The position numbers and the translations under genes are program-made. Below are positions 24,313 through 39,957 of a stretch of DNA of 64,000 nt, one piece after another. Under the pieces are notes generated by a model. The model worked only from the letters and a program-made list of their open reading frames with translations. It searched no databases and was not told the DNA's origin. The stretch's first letter is position 1; each line of letters starts with the position of its first letter. This DNA comes from Dirofilaria immitis (lineage: Eukaryota; Nematoda; Chromadorea; Rhabditida; Onchocercidae), in assembly GCA_024305405.1 (NCBI GenBank), contig JAKNDB010000068.1, positions 1,482,501 to 1,546,500 on the forward strand, in the 5' to 3' direction.

Positions 24313-27300
24313 AAAGAAAGAAAGAAAGAGGGAAAATGAATGAATAAAAAGTGAATTGTTTTAAAGTGAAATGAAAGGAAAGGAAACGAATTGAAACTTT
24401 ATTTTTAAAAAAAAAAAAAAAAAACTATTATATTCTTTTACTATGCTATTTCCGATATTTATTGTTTCAAAAATTTTTACATTATTTCCTTTCTCGACGA
24501 TTCTTTACAATTTCTTTCGTTTAACTCTTTGCCTCATTTTTATCCATTATCTTTCAATTTCCTTTAAAATTATCATAATTATTTCGTTTTTTTTTTTTTC
24601 AACTTATCAAATAATTTCATTTTTCCCTTTTAACAAATAAACTGTTAATATACAATGAAGGAAAAATGTTGTTTTCTTATTTGAAGCATTAAATATCATT
24701 CTCTTGAAGCTCTTAAAAATATTACATCGTTTTGATTACTTCAACCTAAATGTGAGAGAAATGGAAAAAAACAAAAAAAAAGAAAAAAGATTTGAAATGA
24801 GAGATTTTCAATTTTTAAACTAACTTCCTTTTGCGTTTGATATATACCAAAAATAAAAAAAAATTAAAAAACTTTTATCTCTTAATATAATATGTGAAGA
24901 GAGAGAAAAAATTATTTTTCCAAACTATTCAAATTAAATTATCAATTGTTCTGTTTGGTTTTTTTTTTTGTTTTTATCATAATAAATAGTTAGCCTTTTT
25001 TTTTTTGACAACAATTATTCAATCTATTTTTCTTTTGTCGTCTAATTAAATGATTTATGAATTTTGAAATTTCAAAATAATATATGAAAAAAAAAAGGAA
25101 AAACATTTTTCAAAATTAATGATTATTTGTTTTGTTTGTTTTTTTTTTTACTTTTTATTTTTATATAATTTGTATTGAGAAACAATTGCTCATAAATAAA
25201 TGTACTAATATGACATAGAGCTTGGTACTAATTTAAAAATTTGCTAATTCAAGAATTTAATTAGTAGATAATATTTCGTAATTTAGAACTGTTATCCGAA
25301 ATATTTTTATCAATTTTTTTCATCAATTTTTGTATTTTTTTTTGTTTAAATTTTGTTTTATTTTTTTATTTTTCTTATCGTTTTTTTTTTTGGTTAAATA
25401 TATTAAAATTTATAAATAATTGATAAAAATTGTAGTTAGATATTTAAAAATTACGAAATACTATCGTTGAATTTTTTTATTAGCATACCTTTTTTTTTTT
25501 TTTCAATAAATTGATTGCATTGATAAGGAAGAAAAGATAAGAAATATATTTTAGAATAATAATAATTATTCCAAAATTATTCATGTCACAAATGCATTTA
25601 GAATTAAATATATCCATGACCAAAGAATTTGCAAACATGAAAGGGTAATTATTTCTCTTAGTTCTTGCTTGTTAAAATGATTTCTCAAACTTTGCATATT
25701 TTTACAAAATGATTTCAGGCGCTTTTGGAAGGGCTACCTAAAAACTGCATGGTGAATTGGCAGTACATTTACATATGGTTGGTTACTTTGCAACATGTTG
25801 AATTACTTCAGGTGACCAGAAATCTACTACATTCAGGAAAAAAAAAGAAAATAAATTTATCGAAAGTTACTATGAGTTTCTTTTAGAAACTTGTCTGCCA
25901 TAATTTAATCCACTGGTGATAATTTTGATGATATATTAGTAACATTACTAAAATATTTCCATTTAGGACTGTAAACAGCTATAAGTCGATATTTTTCAAT
26001 TCATACTTTTTTAATTGCTACCTAAATCCAACTACACAATGGATTGAAATGTACGCTAAAAAAAGCATGTCACATTTACCGGAAGCATTTAATTAATTAA
26101 CAGTACTGAATTAACTAATGGATACTTTATCAGTATTGAAGTAGAAAACTTACCGAAAGTTTATCTAGCAGATAAAATATGCCGAAAGAAATAATTACAC
26201 ATATGAGATAAACAATATCAATGTACTGAAATAATCAATATCAATATACTTAAATATTGGTTTGAGAAAAATTTCTTAAAATTTTATATTTCAATTTTTT
26301 TTTACACAAATTATCAAATCAGAAATTTCTTTTTTTTTCTTTGTAAAAATATAAAAAATTTGTTAAAAAAAAGGCAAAAAATTTTATTACAAAATTTGAG
26401 ATTACAATGAAAATAAATTATATTTTATCGTATCAAATTTGATTTTCATCAAATAAATGAAAGAAAAAAAAGCAAAAAAAGGAATGAATGAATTGGAAAA
26501 AACAAAATTCATTTTTAATTAATAATAATAATATACATTGACATCTGTACTTTTCATTTTATTTATCAAATAAAACATTTGATTAACATTTTCTCTTTTA
26601 TTTTTTTGTTTTTTGTAACTTTATGAAAAAAAAAAGGACTGAAACATTTATTAAATTGTTTTTTTTCCTTTTATTCAATAATAAAAAACATATGAAAAAA
26701 AAATTTAATTTAAAATAAAAATTTTTATGTTTTATGGCTAATTTTTGATAATCAAATAAACTCAGTCTTTTTTAATTCGTATAATTTTAATACAAATTTA
26801 TATTTCAGTATTATTTGTATATACATATATTTCAATAGCATTTATTATGATTAAATATTAATATAAATTCACATTTAAACTTTTCGTGTTTATTATACTA
26901 GCAAAAATGATAATATATCAATTTATATTATGAATATCGTGAAAATTTTAATTGAAAACTATATTAGTTCTATTAAAAATTAAATATATAATTATTCTTT
27001 ATGAATTATAATTTAGTATTAAAATTTTGTACTTTTATGAAATTAATATTATGCATATTTTAATATAATTTTTAGGCAAACTTTAAAAATTGATATATAA
27101 CTTCGTTTCTTTTAGAGCAAAATATAAATTGATTACAAATATATATATATACATAAGAAATGAAATAAATAATATAAAAAATGCTAAATAATTTTTTAAA
27201 GAAAAATATAAATTGTTTATACAAATAAATAATACTAAACAAATAAATAATAGTCAAAGAAAAATGTAAATAAACTGATTATACAACTAAATAATACTAA

Positions 27301-27899
27301 AGAAATGAATAATACTATAGGAAATAAATAATACTAAAGAGAATATAATACTTAATGGAAAATTTAAGAAAATCATCGATAAAAATGATGAATGAATAAT
27401 AAATAACAATTAACAGGCCAAGCAAAATATGGGCCAAATAATAATACACAATAATGTTGATTGTTATTATAATATAGCTGAATAAAGAATGATGAATGAA
27501 GAATATTATTGAATTGAAAAATTTGCGAAATATTCAACTTGAAAAGATCAATCTATCTAGTTAATCATTTTCAACGCATCAATAATTTTTCATATAGTTC
27601 AATCGTAAATTAAATGTAAATTTTAGATTTAAATTATAATTTCTATTTTAAATATCAATTTAACTTATCGAGTATAAAATTAAATATTAAATAAATGACT
27701 TATTCAATTTCCTAAATATGCAATAAAAATTTTGCAACCAAAATTAGACATAAATTGAATTTTGCTTTTAATATCACAAAAAAAAATTCAATTTTTTTCC
27801 AAAGAAATGCATTAATTTTTAAATTGGAAAAACTTTTAATAAAAATGAAAAAATTCTTAATTTTTTCAAGGCATTGAAATAAAATGAAAATTAACTCAT

Positions 27900-28445
27900 A
27901 AATAATTGTATCAATTTATTCATTGTTATTATTATTATTGCTATTATTGTTACCATTGCTATTATTATTATCATCATTATTATTACTATTAATGTAAAAT
28001 AAAAATAAAGATGAATTAAAAATAATTGTATCAGTTTGTTCATTATTATTATTGTTATTACTATTGCTATTATTATTATCATCATTGTTATTACTATCAA
28101 TGTAAAATAAAAATAAAGATGAATTAAAATCAGTTTGTTCATTATTATTATTGTTATTACTATTGCTATTATTATTATTATCATCATTATTGTTACTATC
28201 AACGTGAAATATAAAGATGAATTAAAAATAATTGTATCAGTTTATTCATTGTTATTATTGTTATTACTATTGCTATTATTATTATTATCATCATTATTAT
28301 TACTATCAATGTAAAATAAAAATAAAGATGAATTAAAAATAATTGTATCAGTTTGTTCAGCATTATTATTGTTATTACTATTGCTATTATTATTATTATC
28401 ATCATTGTTATTACTATCATTGTAAAATAAAAGTAAAGACGAATT
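27900..28445. repeat. ~105-bp minisatellite, about five copies
   Basis: Unit: AAAGATGAATTAAAAATAAT, TGTATCAGTTTGTTCATT, then a variable ATT/GTT/ATC triplet tract and ACTATCAATGTAAAATAAAA. The long hydrophobic or Asn-rich minus-strand frames here come from the triplet tract and are not genes. Confidence 0.9.
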
Positions 28446-31400
28446 AAAATTATTTGGGAAATAAAATTTTTCAAATATTTTGCAATCCATTTATTCGTTA
28501 AATATTTATGTAAATAATCATTTATATTGATTTAATTTATCATATATTTCGTAAAATTTAACGCATAATTTCATCAAATTAAAAAACCTTTATTCTAACT
28601 TTCTTTTTTAAACTTTGATTAAAACTACGAATGTTAGCAAAATTTATTCATAACGTTTTAGGAAATTGTTAATACTTTTGCGTCAACGATTTTTTTCTTA
28701 CCCTTTTTTCTTTTTTTTTTTTTTTAATATGACAATATTTCTCGAAGTTTATTTCGAAAAATTTAAATTTCAAATATTGATTATAATTTCCATATGTTAC
28801 AAATGTCATCATTTTCACAAGCAGCAGCAATATGTATATTTTAAAATTTTTTCTTGTTAAGACAAATTAAAAATGAATTAATTATCTTTAATATTCTTAT
28901 GCTAATAAAAGTAGAAGAGAAAGTTAAGAGGAGAAAATTAGCAGATAATTAATTAATTTAATTAATTGAGAAAGAATTATTGATAGAAATAATTTGTACA
29001 AATATAATAAATTAAAAAATTACCGGATTAATTAAAATCAATAACTGATAAGCAATATTGTTGATAAACAATTAATTACATATTTTAATTAATTATCCAT
29101 CATAATCAATCAATTAATATTGCTATTATTATTATAATTCATTAATATTATTATTTTAATTGCAGCAAGTTCTTAGTTTATATCATCCATCATTCTTGTT
29201 CGAACAATAAACAATAATCCAAAATGCCTGAGCAGTGAATTATGATCTAAAATACGTGAACAATAAACAATAATCCAAAATGCCTAAACAATAAGCAATG
29301 ATGGAAAATTTAATGAAAAACAAATAAAAAATAAAATTGAAAAATAAAAAAAAATTTAAACAAAAATAAAAATTAAAAAATATCAGAAAAATATTAAAAT
29401 AAATAAAAAAATGAATAAATTTAAAAAAAAAAAGACGAAAAACAAAAAGATGCAATAATTCATTTTAAGCTTATAAATAAAGGTCATTGGAAAGGTCATG
29501 AAGTGAAAACTTTTGATTAGCTATAAAAGAAATTTCCTAAACAAATTATGCCACTTTCTCCATTACGTGTATCCTGCTATTGCGAATGATTGAAGTAAAA
29601 AGAATTGACGTCTTTTCTTCTTTTTTTTTTTTTACCTTAGCTTACCTTTCTCGATTATATCTCTTTCGAGAGGCAATTTTCTGGAAAAATATAATTATTC
29701 ATGAAAATATTTTATGGATATATTTTGCAAGCCAGCATATTAATATAATAAATAATTTGCTACTTCCTTTAATCACATTTCGTTATTATTGATCAATTCG
29801 AGAAGGAGCGAAAAATGTTGAAATGATAAAATTAAATTTTTGATTAGATTGATAATAAATAAATTTTCAGCTGATTTATAAAAACATCTCCGAACTATTT
29901 TTAATTTTTAATTTTATTTCAATCGTTCAATGAACGAAATTATTTTACAAAATGCAACAACAAAAAAAAGAGATCTAATCGAGAAAAAGTTTATAAAAAA
30001 AGTATGAAGAAATATATATACTTAAAAATTTATGATCATATCATTTGAAATTTTAAATTTTGATTGATTGAAAAAAAGCAAACATATTTTCGGTGCAATC
30101 AAAAATTATAATTAAAAAAAAAGTATCAAAACTTTTCCAAAAATATTTAAAAAATCTGATCGTAGAAATTAGTAAAAGTGAAGTATAAAATAGAAAATGA
30201 TAAGAAATAAATGTAAAAAAATTGAAGAAAAATTATTATTTTTCTTTTTATCTATTAATATTTAATTTATATGATATTATTTAAATTATATCAATTATTG
30301 TATTTTTCATGATGAATGTCTTCGTGTATCAAATAAAAATATGCAAATTTAGTTTGATAAGAAAAATTAACATATCAATTGATTTTTTTAACGCTAGCAT
30401 AATCGCATAGTATAAATATTAAAATATTAGCATATTAAACAATCTTTGATTATTTAAATTTTTTAATAAAATTTTATAAAAAATTTTTGAATCAGATTAA
30501 TGCTAATAATTTATTCATATAATTCAATTATTTGTTTACAAATAATTTTTTTATTTATTGTTAAAGTTTGATTAAGATTATCATTTCTTTTACGGCATAA
30601 TTTGTATGCAATTTGCAATTGATAATAAATAATCATTTTTTTTCTCTTCTATTTTAATTTTGAAGTAAATGTTTTAATTATACTTATTAGCTTATTTATT
30701 TGCATATAAATTGAATTGTTTACATGCATTGGATTGTTTACATATGTTATTTACATGCATTACATTGTTTACATATGTTCATTTACGCCAAAAAATATCC
30801 TGACTTTTTTACTGAACTTTGTTATTGAACCTACAGATTAAAAACAAGTTCTAAGTTAGAAATACCCTTATTACCAAGATGATGAATCTGTCAAGCGGAA
30901 TTTGTCAAGTAGTTTTTTTTTTTTTTTTAAAAAGAATCCCTTTCTATCAAATCTTGATTCTATACCCGTTTGTCTTCATTCTATATCCCTTGGCAATAAT
31001 GGGCCATCAATGATTTTGATTCTATTGTTAAAAATTTGAGTATTTAAACTATTTCTCAACAAAGAGCTGTTACTCATACAATGAATCTATCATTTGAAAA
31101 ATTTCATTCAAAATTTTTTTCGAATTATGAAAACATTGACATATGACAAGAATGTGTATTTTATCATAAACGTATTATTACTTATTTAAAAATAAATAAA
31201 TTTTCATAATTAAATAATTAAAATACAATCGTTCGAACGAAAAAAAGAAAACTGATTTAATTATTAATTTTTTCGTAAAAAAAAGAGCAAAATTTCTTTT
31301 AAAGTTTAATGAAAAAATTTTTTTTAAATATTTTTATTTAAAATCTTTGCAAAAAGAGAAATGACAAAAAAATGAAAAAAAAGAGTGACATATAGTAATT

Positions 31401-31784
31401 GAAAGTTTTTAATAATTCGTTATTTTTGCAAATTTCAAATTAGATATGAGAAAAGAAAAAACAAAATTAAATTAAATAATTTTATCTACGAATTAGAGCT
31501 ATTACTATTATCTAAATTAAATAAGTTGAAATATTATAAAATTCATAAAAATATTTATTCAAAAATTACAATAATTTAGTAAAAAAAAATAATTTTTTCT
31601 TTTTAAGAAAAATGAAACATATTTATTACTTTTTTTATTCGTTTTTCTTCTTTTTTTTTTTTTCATCATGAAATACTTTTAAATTGATTTGTTACATTGA
31701 AATATTTTTTTTTAATTTGTTCATTTTCTTATCATTTTTATAAATACCATTCTCTCCCCTCTCCTTCTCTCTCTTTCATTCTCT

Positions 31785-32060
31785 TTTTTGGTTACATTTA
31801 CCATCCAATGATTAGTTTAAATAGTTAATACTGTAATTATAGGCAATTATAAAAGCAATAGTACGATTACAGTAATACAATTTGTGCCTTTTTGGATACA
31901 TTTATTATTCAATAATTAATTTGAATAGTAACATTGTGATTGCAGATATGTTATGAAAACAGTAGCATTTGATTACAGTATTACCATTTACCCCATTTTT
32001 GGCACATTTATTTTTCAGTGATTGGTTTAGATGGTAATAATATATATGGTGTTACGACAG
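31785..32060. repeat. Degenerate ~105-bp repeat, three copies
   Basis: Three diverged copies start near 31789, 31894 and 32000, each with a pattern of TTTGG then ACATTTA, a CAATGATT-like core and a later run containing TACAGTA or ACAGTAGCATTTG. Confidence 0.65.
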
Positions 32061-35000
32061 TATTTTTTTAAGTGTGACCAAAATGTAATCAAATACATTT
32101 TCACAGTAATTCTACTTCCATATTTTTTACAATTTCTAGTCTAAATAATCAAACTATGCTTGAAAACAATATATATCTTATATAAAAATTTTTATTAATA
32201 ATAAATTATTGCATTATCTAGCTAAAATCTTTTCTTATAGGAGAATTGAAATACAATAATCATAAGCTGTTAAATAATGTCATACGGTTTACAGTATGTC
32301 CGAATGATAACAAGCGTGTATGAATTAATTATTAATTCTACTACAGGCGTATCATTTAATGCAAATGAATATGTCATGAGATGCAGTAGCTATATACAAT
32401 ATGAAATGAAGCAACATACAGTATACAAATGAGATCTGTATACATTATGAAATAGGATAGTATACGGTATAAAGTGTAGAACAGTATGGTGAAATGAAAT
32501 GAAATAATATGCTCTAAGGAATTGCTAATTTTCTTGAAAGAAATAGTGCTTTAAAAAAAAAAGTTTTATGAAAATCGAATTTTTATTTTCAATAGAATAT
32601 GAAAATAAAATTTTGGATAATACATTTTGAGATAAAAATAAATAATGAAAGATAAAGAAAATAAAAACATAGAATAGTCAAACCGTTCGATGTATCTAGA
32701 GTAGATATTACTGTAAAAAAAATATTACTATTGATGAAAATTTTGAATCGATAATACTAATTTCAAACGAAAGATAAGAAAGTAACATTAATAATCGGTC
32801 ATAGTTGTTGCATAATCCAGGAATATAAATTAACATTTCTCTTTTTTTCTCTCTCTCTCTCTTTTTCTTGCTTTTTAATCGTTGTAGCAAATCAATAAAT
32901 AAAAAAATTTAATTAAAAAATAAAAAAGTAAGCAAATAATAAAAATTAATGGGAAAATATCACATGCTGAAAAAAAAATGTATCAAAAAATATTGGAAAT
33001 TAAAAAGCAATTTTTTATTACAAGGTAGGATTGAGTAAAAATTACATGATGAAATACATGATATAAATGATTTGATAAAACATATTGAAACTTGATGAGG
33101 ATAAATGACATAATATCTTTAGGACTACAGATATGATATCAACATTGTGATGGTGTATGAAATCGATTATCGAGTAGTGCAAAATACGTATTAATTTAAG
33201 CCATAGCTTAAACTATCGATAAGAATAAATGATGCAAATATCATTGCAATTCATGGTTGAGATATCAACATCAAATGATAAAGGAAATCGATTACAAGAT
33301 AGCAAATAAAGCATTCAATAGAAATTGGAAATTTTAATCTTAATAGAATTAAATTGTCTTGAAATAAATGAAATTATAAAAAAGCGAGGAAAAAGAAATT
33401 CCAAAATAACAAAATTTTAAAATAAATTTTAATACATAAAAAAATTAGACAGAATAATTAAACTGATATTACAACGTATGATTTATTATATATTTAATAA
33501 TTATAATCGAATATACAAATAAAATTTAAATAATAATAAAAATTATTTTTAATATAATTCTTTCCTACATAGATATATATATTTCTTTCATAGCGAAGGA
33601 AATAGATTTTATCCTAAAATAATGCAATTCCTTTTTTTTAAAAAAAAAACTTTTTGGATTCATCTCGAGATTTGTCCAAAAAAAAAAAGAAATCGAAATG
33701 CGCCCACAATATAATTCGTAAAAAATAAAAATGAAATCATAAATCATTTTTGCATTAAAAATTTGAATACTTAATTGAGATATAACTGAAATGGATAATT
33801 TTATAATATATGATTAAAATTTGACATCATTTTGAAAATGTAGACGTTAAAATTTAAAATAGCGAAATATTTAATCAATGAGAATAAGTATCATTTGAAA
33901 TTGCTTTAATAAGAAATAAATTTAAATAAAAATTTTTTTGATTTTCAGAAGTATAATTTTGTTCTCAAATGACGAATGATTAAATTAGATTGTTTTTTTA
34001 AATTATTCAATCAAATATTATAATTTTTGAAATTGAAATAATTAAAAAAATTATTTGTCAAATTTTTCAAAATTCGAAATTTACTAAGAAATAGAAAAAT
34101 TATAGCAAAAACGAAATAAAAGAAAATTAAAAATTTAAAAATTTTTAATCAAAATTTGGAAACATCGATAATTTCATAAAATTTTGAATCATTTTTAGCT
34201 TTCAGCATTCTACTAATTCAGCATCTAAATATCGTTTGATAATTTTGAGAGAGTTAAATATTTAATAAAACATGATTGCATTCTTATCACTTGAGTGAAA
34301 ATTAGAAAAAAATGATGCGTTTAATGATAAATTTGCAATGTGATTAAAATAATTAACAAAAGAATAATTGCATCTTTATCACTTATAAAATATGTGATAA
34401 AATTATTTGATTTAAAAAATAAAAATTTACTGCAGAAAAAGTTCTAAATGAAAATTCACAATATGTCAAAATAAACCATGTTTCATAAAAAAATCAATTG
34501 CATTTTTCTTATCAACTGTATCATTTGATATTGCATTCTTATCAATTATAATATTTCATATCAAATTGTCTGATTACAATAAGAGAAAAAAATTTGTAAA
34601 ATGTAAATATTTACAAATAAATATTGAATGTTCGAAAAAACAAAAAAAAATTGGAAATGAAAAGAATGAAAAGTTTGTTTTAAAAAATTGATTTCAATAG
34701 AACGATATATAGTCCTAAGCATTTAAGGAAAATTAAAGAAAAAGAAGTTCGAATTTTTTTTGCTTTTTCCTTTTTCTCTCTCTCTCTCGCTTTTTCCATT
34801 CTTTTTCGCACTTAAACTTATTTTGTACTATTAATTTTTAAATAAAAATTATTTTTTATTTTTTTGCTAATTTATTTCAAATACCATTTATGACGTAAAA
34901 GAGGAAAAAAATATTCAATTTTACATTTTCAAAATAAAACTTAAATATTTTGATGTACTTTTGAAGGGATAAGAAATGACGAAAGGAAAGATAGTAAATG

Positions 35001-35629
35001 AATTGATAAAATTTTTCAAATTTGAAATAAAATTCGTAAAAAAAGGCATTTCCGTTGCAATACCTCAAAATAACATTTGAAAATATTTTTGAATAAATTT
35101 TTTTCAAAAATTAAATTCGACGAAATATTTCACTCCGAATTGATATGGAAAGAATAAAAAATTTGTATGAATTATTAAATTTAAGAAGATGAATTTCCTT
35201 TGAAAATTAAAACGAAATTATTCAATTTATTTTTATAATTTTTCAATTTCTAAAACTACAAAATATGTTTAATCTTTAAATGTTTATTCAAATTTAAATA
35301 AATAAAAAAAACAAATTATCGTAAATTTAAAGATTACGAAATTTTTTTGATAAAATAAAAAATTTTTAAAAAATAATTAAATTAGAATAAACGAAAATAA
35401 AAACAAAAAAAAACGATCGATGGAAAATTTTTTTATTTATCACAAATGCTATATTTATCAGTCAAAATGTTGAATGATAATATTTGCAACCTTGTTAAGC
35501 ATAAAATTTTCATTTAAATTACTACTGTTTTTGGAATTAAAAAAAAGGAAGTGTGAGAGAGGCATGAAAGAGAGAGAGAGAAAAGGTAGAAAGAGGGAGA
35601 GGGAAAAGGCAAAATAAAAAATTCATTTT

Positions 35630-35960
35630 TATACGTAATTTATAATTAATATATTTTAATCCAAAACTAAAATACCTAAATAATGAAATGAAATTTAATA
35701 AATAACAATCAAATAAATAAATATCATGCAAATTATTATAAATTTTTTTAGATTCATTTTATGCAATCTCATAAGAGCAATTTATAATTAATATATTTTG
35801 ATCCAAAACTAAAATACCTAAATAACGAAATTAAATTTAATAAATAGTAATCGAATAAATAAATATGATGCAATTATTGTACCTTTTTAGACTTATTTTT
35901 ATGCCTAATTCATAATTAATATTTTTAATCCATTACTCAAATACTTAATTAGAAATTGAA
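35630..35960. repeat. ~138-bp repeat, two to three copies
   Basis: TTTATAATTAATATATTTT followed by ATCCAAAACTAAAATACCTA recurs at about 35637 and 35780, with a third, more diverged copy near 35910. Confidence 0.75.
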
Positions 35961-38389
35961 CAATTTTTTCTTTACGTTAATAGGAAAAGATATAAATGTA
36001 AGCAATATGAAAAAAAAATTTAAGAATAAAATGAAAAAAAAAAGCAGTATGATAATTCGTATTTAGGTCTGTTAATCATTGATAAAATATATTCCTAAAT
36101 TATTGATTAGTCAAGAAAATTTAAATTAGCAAAAAAATAATTTAATGAATGAAATTGATTTTTGACGCATAATTTATCAATTTTCTTTATTAATCAAATA
36201 AATTGAAACATATTTATCACTTTCCAATTTTCTATTATCTTTCAAACAAACGGATCATACAATTTTATTGAATACATATAATAATGTCAAAGTTCAAAAT
36301 TATTTTCAATAAAATTTGTTTTACCTAAAAATGTTTGATTTATTCACTTTACTTTTATATGTTTATTTGATATTATAAAACTTTTATTTCATATATTAAT
36401 TGATAAGGAAGGTTAAAATTAATCACTAGCCAGTAAATCAGAAATTGATAAAAATATTATTTTATCATACATACATATGTACGTATATATATAAGTGTAA
36501 AGTAATGACAAAAGAAGATTCTTATAACCTTTTTTTTTCTCGAGAAAGAGAGTCACTGAAAGTTTCAAAGTATTATTTTTTTTATTGAAACAGCATTTCT
36601 TCTTTTTTTTCTCCTTTGGTATATCTTTTAATTTAGTTAAAATCATTCCTGATATAGTTTCGTCCGTCCTTTTTTTTCTTTTAGAATCTCCACTATTCTC
36701 GATGAAATTGCATTGATAGAATTAGGAATGATTCTAGTCTAAGTAATATTTTTGGCTTGGTAAGAGAAGAAATAAAAAGTATTAGATTTTCTAATTTTTC
36801 TATAATTAGATCATCAAATTCTTATCTTGTCTTTTAATTTTTTTTTTCTTTTTATTATTTCTACTCTTGTCTTCGATATCATTTTTATTCTGATTTGATT
36901 TAATTATCTTAAAATATAATCAATTTATGCAATTTTATCCTTCTCAATAATTGTTCTTCTATCGTTTCTTTTTTTTTTTTACTGTATAATTTTAATTATT
37001 ATATATAATTTTGATTCAAATGAATTAATATATTATTTTTCAATTTCCTATTTATCATTTATCAGAAAATCTTTATCAATTTAACTTTTTGATAATATAA
37101 TCATTACAATAATCAGTATCAAACCATTTTTTTTTATTCAAAATTTTGTATATCGATTCAACTGAATTGATATTTTTTCCAATTTATCACCAATTTAATT
37201 TTTCATAATATGATCATTCCAATAATCAATGAATAAATGATGATTATAGACGAGAATTTCTCAGATCAATTTATGATCAGGTGTGAAAATGTTTCAATGA
37301 TTATTTGATATAAATTATAATATTTTTAGAAATTATTTTCTTTTTTCTTTAACGAAATATTTAAACAAAAGCAAGATTTAAATTATATTTAAATTAAAAA
37401 ATATTCTTTCTTTAATTCAATTTTTTTAAGCTTTTTTCCTTTACTGTGATAAGCTATAATTTGATAACGATATATAACACAGACATTTCTTTTAAATGAT
37501 AAAAAATATTAATAAAATTTTAAACTAATCGATAACATAATATATAATCGAATATTGATGGAATAAAAATAAAAAAAGGAAAAGTAGAAAATAATAAATC
37601 TGAAAAAACAGACAAGTATTTTTAATTATTTTTCTTTTTTTTTTCGTTTTATATTTTTGTTATTTATGTAAATTTTTTCTTTTCCATTTGTTTCTTCTAC
37701 TGAAATAATTTTTGGAAAAAAAAGATAAAATTATTTTTAATTTGACAAAAATGGAATATTTTTATGATTAATTGTTTATTGTTTGAAAAAATACAATTTC
37801 AATTTTAATATATCAAAAATATTTTCAAATATTATTTAATTTCATATTTCATTTCGTTTAATTTCGAATATTATCATAAATAAACGAAATCGATTAATAA
37901 CAGATGTTAAAGAAATATTGGATTACGAAAAAAAACATATAAATAAAAAAGAACGGGAATTTGATAAAAACAAAAATGAAATTTGATAAATTGATTTATC
38001 TTATTTCTTTATGATAAACATTTAATTGATAATATTTACGAATAAAATGATAACGACTTTAAAGTAATTTTAAAGCAAGGAATTTTTCTGAACAAAATTT
38101 GACGATATGTTTGCGAGAAGATATTCAATTAATTATTTCATGAAAATCTTAAATAACCATTACTGTATAACTATACCGTAATAACTATTGCTATTTGAGA
38201 AATACGATATTAATTATTTCAGGAAAAAGACGCGGAATTATTTGTGTCATAGAACAATGTCGTAAATAATTATGCTATCAAAAAATGCGATGATAATTTC
38301 GCTACAATAATATTCAGGAATTTAAACTATATTAGAAGATGATAGGGAATACTGTTCATATATATTGTTTGTTAATTTTGCATAAATCT

Positions 38390-39290
38390 TTTCCGCAATG
38401 AGAGCGTAATTTCAGCCGCAAGGAAGTGCGAAATTAATAAAACCTTTATGGACATAACGAGATACGCAATTAGCTGTATTGCAAGATGATAAGAAAATAA
38501 TGATAGAAAGAATAGCTGTGCTATAAAAGATATGCGGAAATAACTTAGCTATATTTTTATAATTTAGAAGATGCGGAAATAGCTTCATTATAGTATGCGG
38601 AATGCGGAATTAATATATCATAAAAGATAAGAAAATAATTACACCATGAAGAGCTATGGGAATAACATTACTATAGTATGTGGAACGCAGAATTAATACA
38701 TCATAAAAGATAAGAAGATGATTACACCATGAAGAGATGTAGGAAATGAATCTGAATCTGATTCATGAAGAAATATATAGTATCTGAATCTGATTCATGA
38801 AGAAATATATATAACTATACTATGCACAAATAACTTATCAATTAAATAATGATGCGGAAATTATTTTACTATATAAGATGCGGAATCAACAGCAATATAC
38901 GGAAATGCGTATCGCCATATATTGCGCAAATACATTGCATTAAAAAAGAAACTTGCGGAAATAATACTATTATAGGAAGATGCAGAAATAAATATGTCAT
39001 GAAAGGATAAGAAAATAATTATACTGTAGCTCAAGATGTGGAAAAAAAAATTTCCACTTTATAAAATGATAATTGTAATTATACTATGAAGCGGAAATAA
39101 GTTTTATTATATGAAAAGGCGGAAATGATTTTCTAAATGAAGATGCGAAAATATAATTATACTGTAAAGAGAAGTGAAAATAAATTCTGCTTTATGAAAC
39201 ATTAATTGTAATTATACGATAAGGCGGAAATAAGTTTTATTATGCAAATGGATATGATAACACTGAGAAGTGTAAATATGTTATGCATGA
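38390..39290. repeat. Degenerate short-period repeat field
   Basis: About 900 bases in which GATGCGGAAATAA-, TAAGAAAATAATTA- and ACTATA/ACTGTA-like words recur with irregular spacing, including a near-perfect 40-base duplication around 38745-38815 (ATCTGAATCTGATTCATGAA). G+C is above the surroundings and no long frame is open. Confidence 0.65.
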
Positions 39291-39957
39291 AATTGCGCAA
39301 ATATTCCAAAGCTAAAGTTTACAATGTCACTGTGCAACTTATCGGCTCTATTTTGCTCCTCAACTAACAATTATTTATGAAATCAAAAAGAAGCAAAAAC
39401 GAAAATGAAATTTTGAAATTATTATGGTAACTTTCATTTCATCAATAATAACTTTTCTATGGCAGGAAAGAATCAAAAATTTAAATAAAAAAAAGTTCAA
39501 ATATTAGCTATTTTTAAAAACAAAAAAACGAAAAAATTCTCGAAAATTTTTAGATATAATTATTGAATTTATTATTTGATAAAATGAAATATTAATCTTT
39601 TTACGATTTTATTTTCATTTTAATAATTTTCATTTTAATAATGAAAAAAAAAAGAAGAGGGAAAATTTATGAAATATTTTAAATAAATTAAACATATGGC
39701 AAGCAATAGTTTAGCATGAAAACCAGTTTTATTGTGTTAAATATTTGTGCATTAAATTAATTATACTAATAATTAAATTAAAAATTCATTAATTTTCATA
39801 TTTCAGTAATGTGTATGATAATTCAGGAAAGAATAAGAAGAAGAAAAAACTTTTATCAGAAGAAGAAAATAAACTAAAAGTTAAAGAAACTAAAATATAC
39901 CAAACTACTACCAAACAAAGCAACAAAATACACACCGGAATATTTCAAATAAAATTC

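Noticed and set aside
27891..28490. Overlapping hydrophobic and Asn-rich minus-strand frames with internal repeats
   Set aside because: Both come from the 105-bp minisatellite; the two frames overlap out of phase and neither has splice support.
32708..32890. Lys/Arg-rich minus-strand frame
   Set aside because: Driven by a (CT)n tract and A/T runs.
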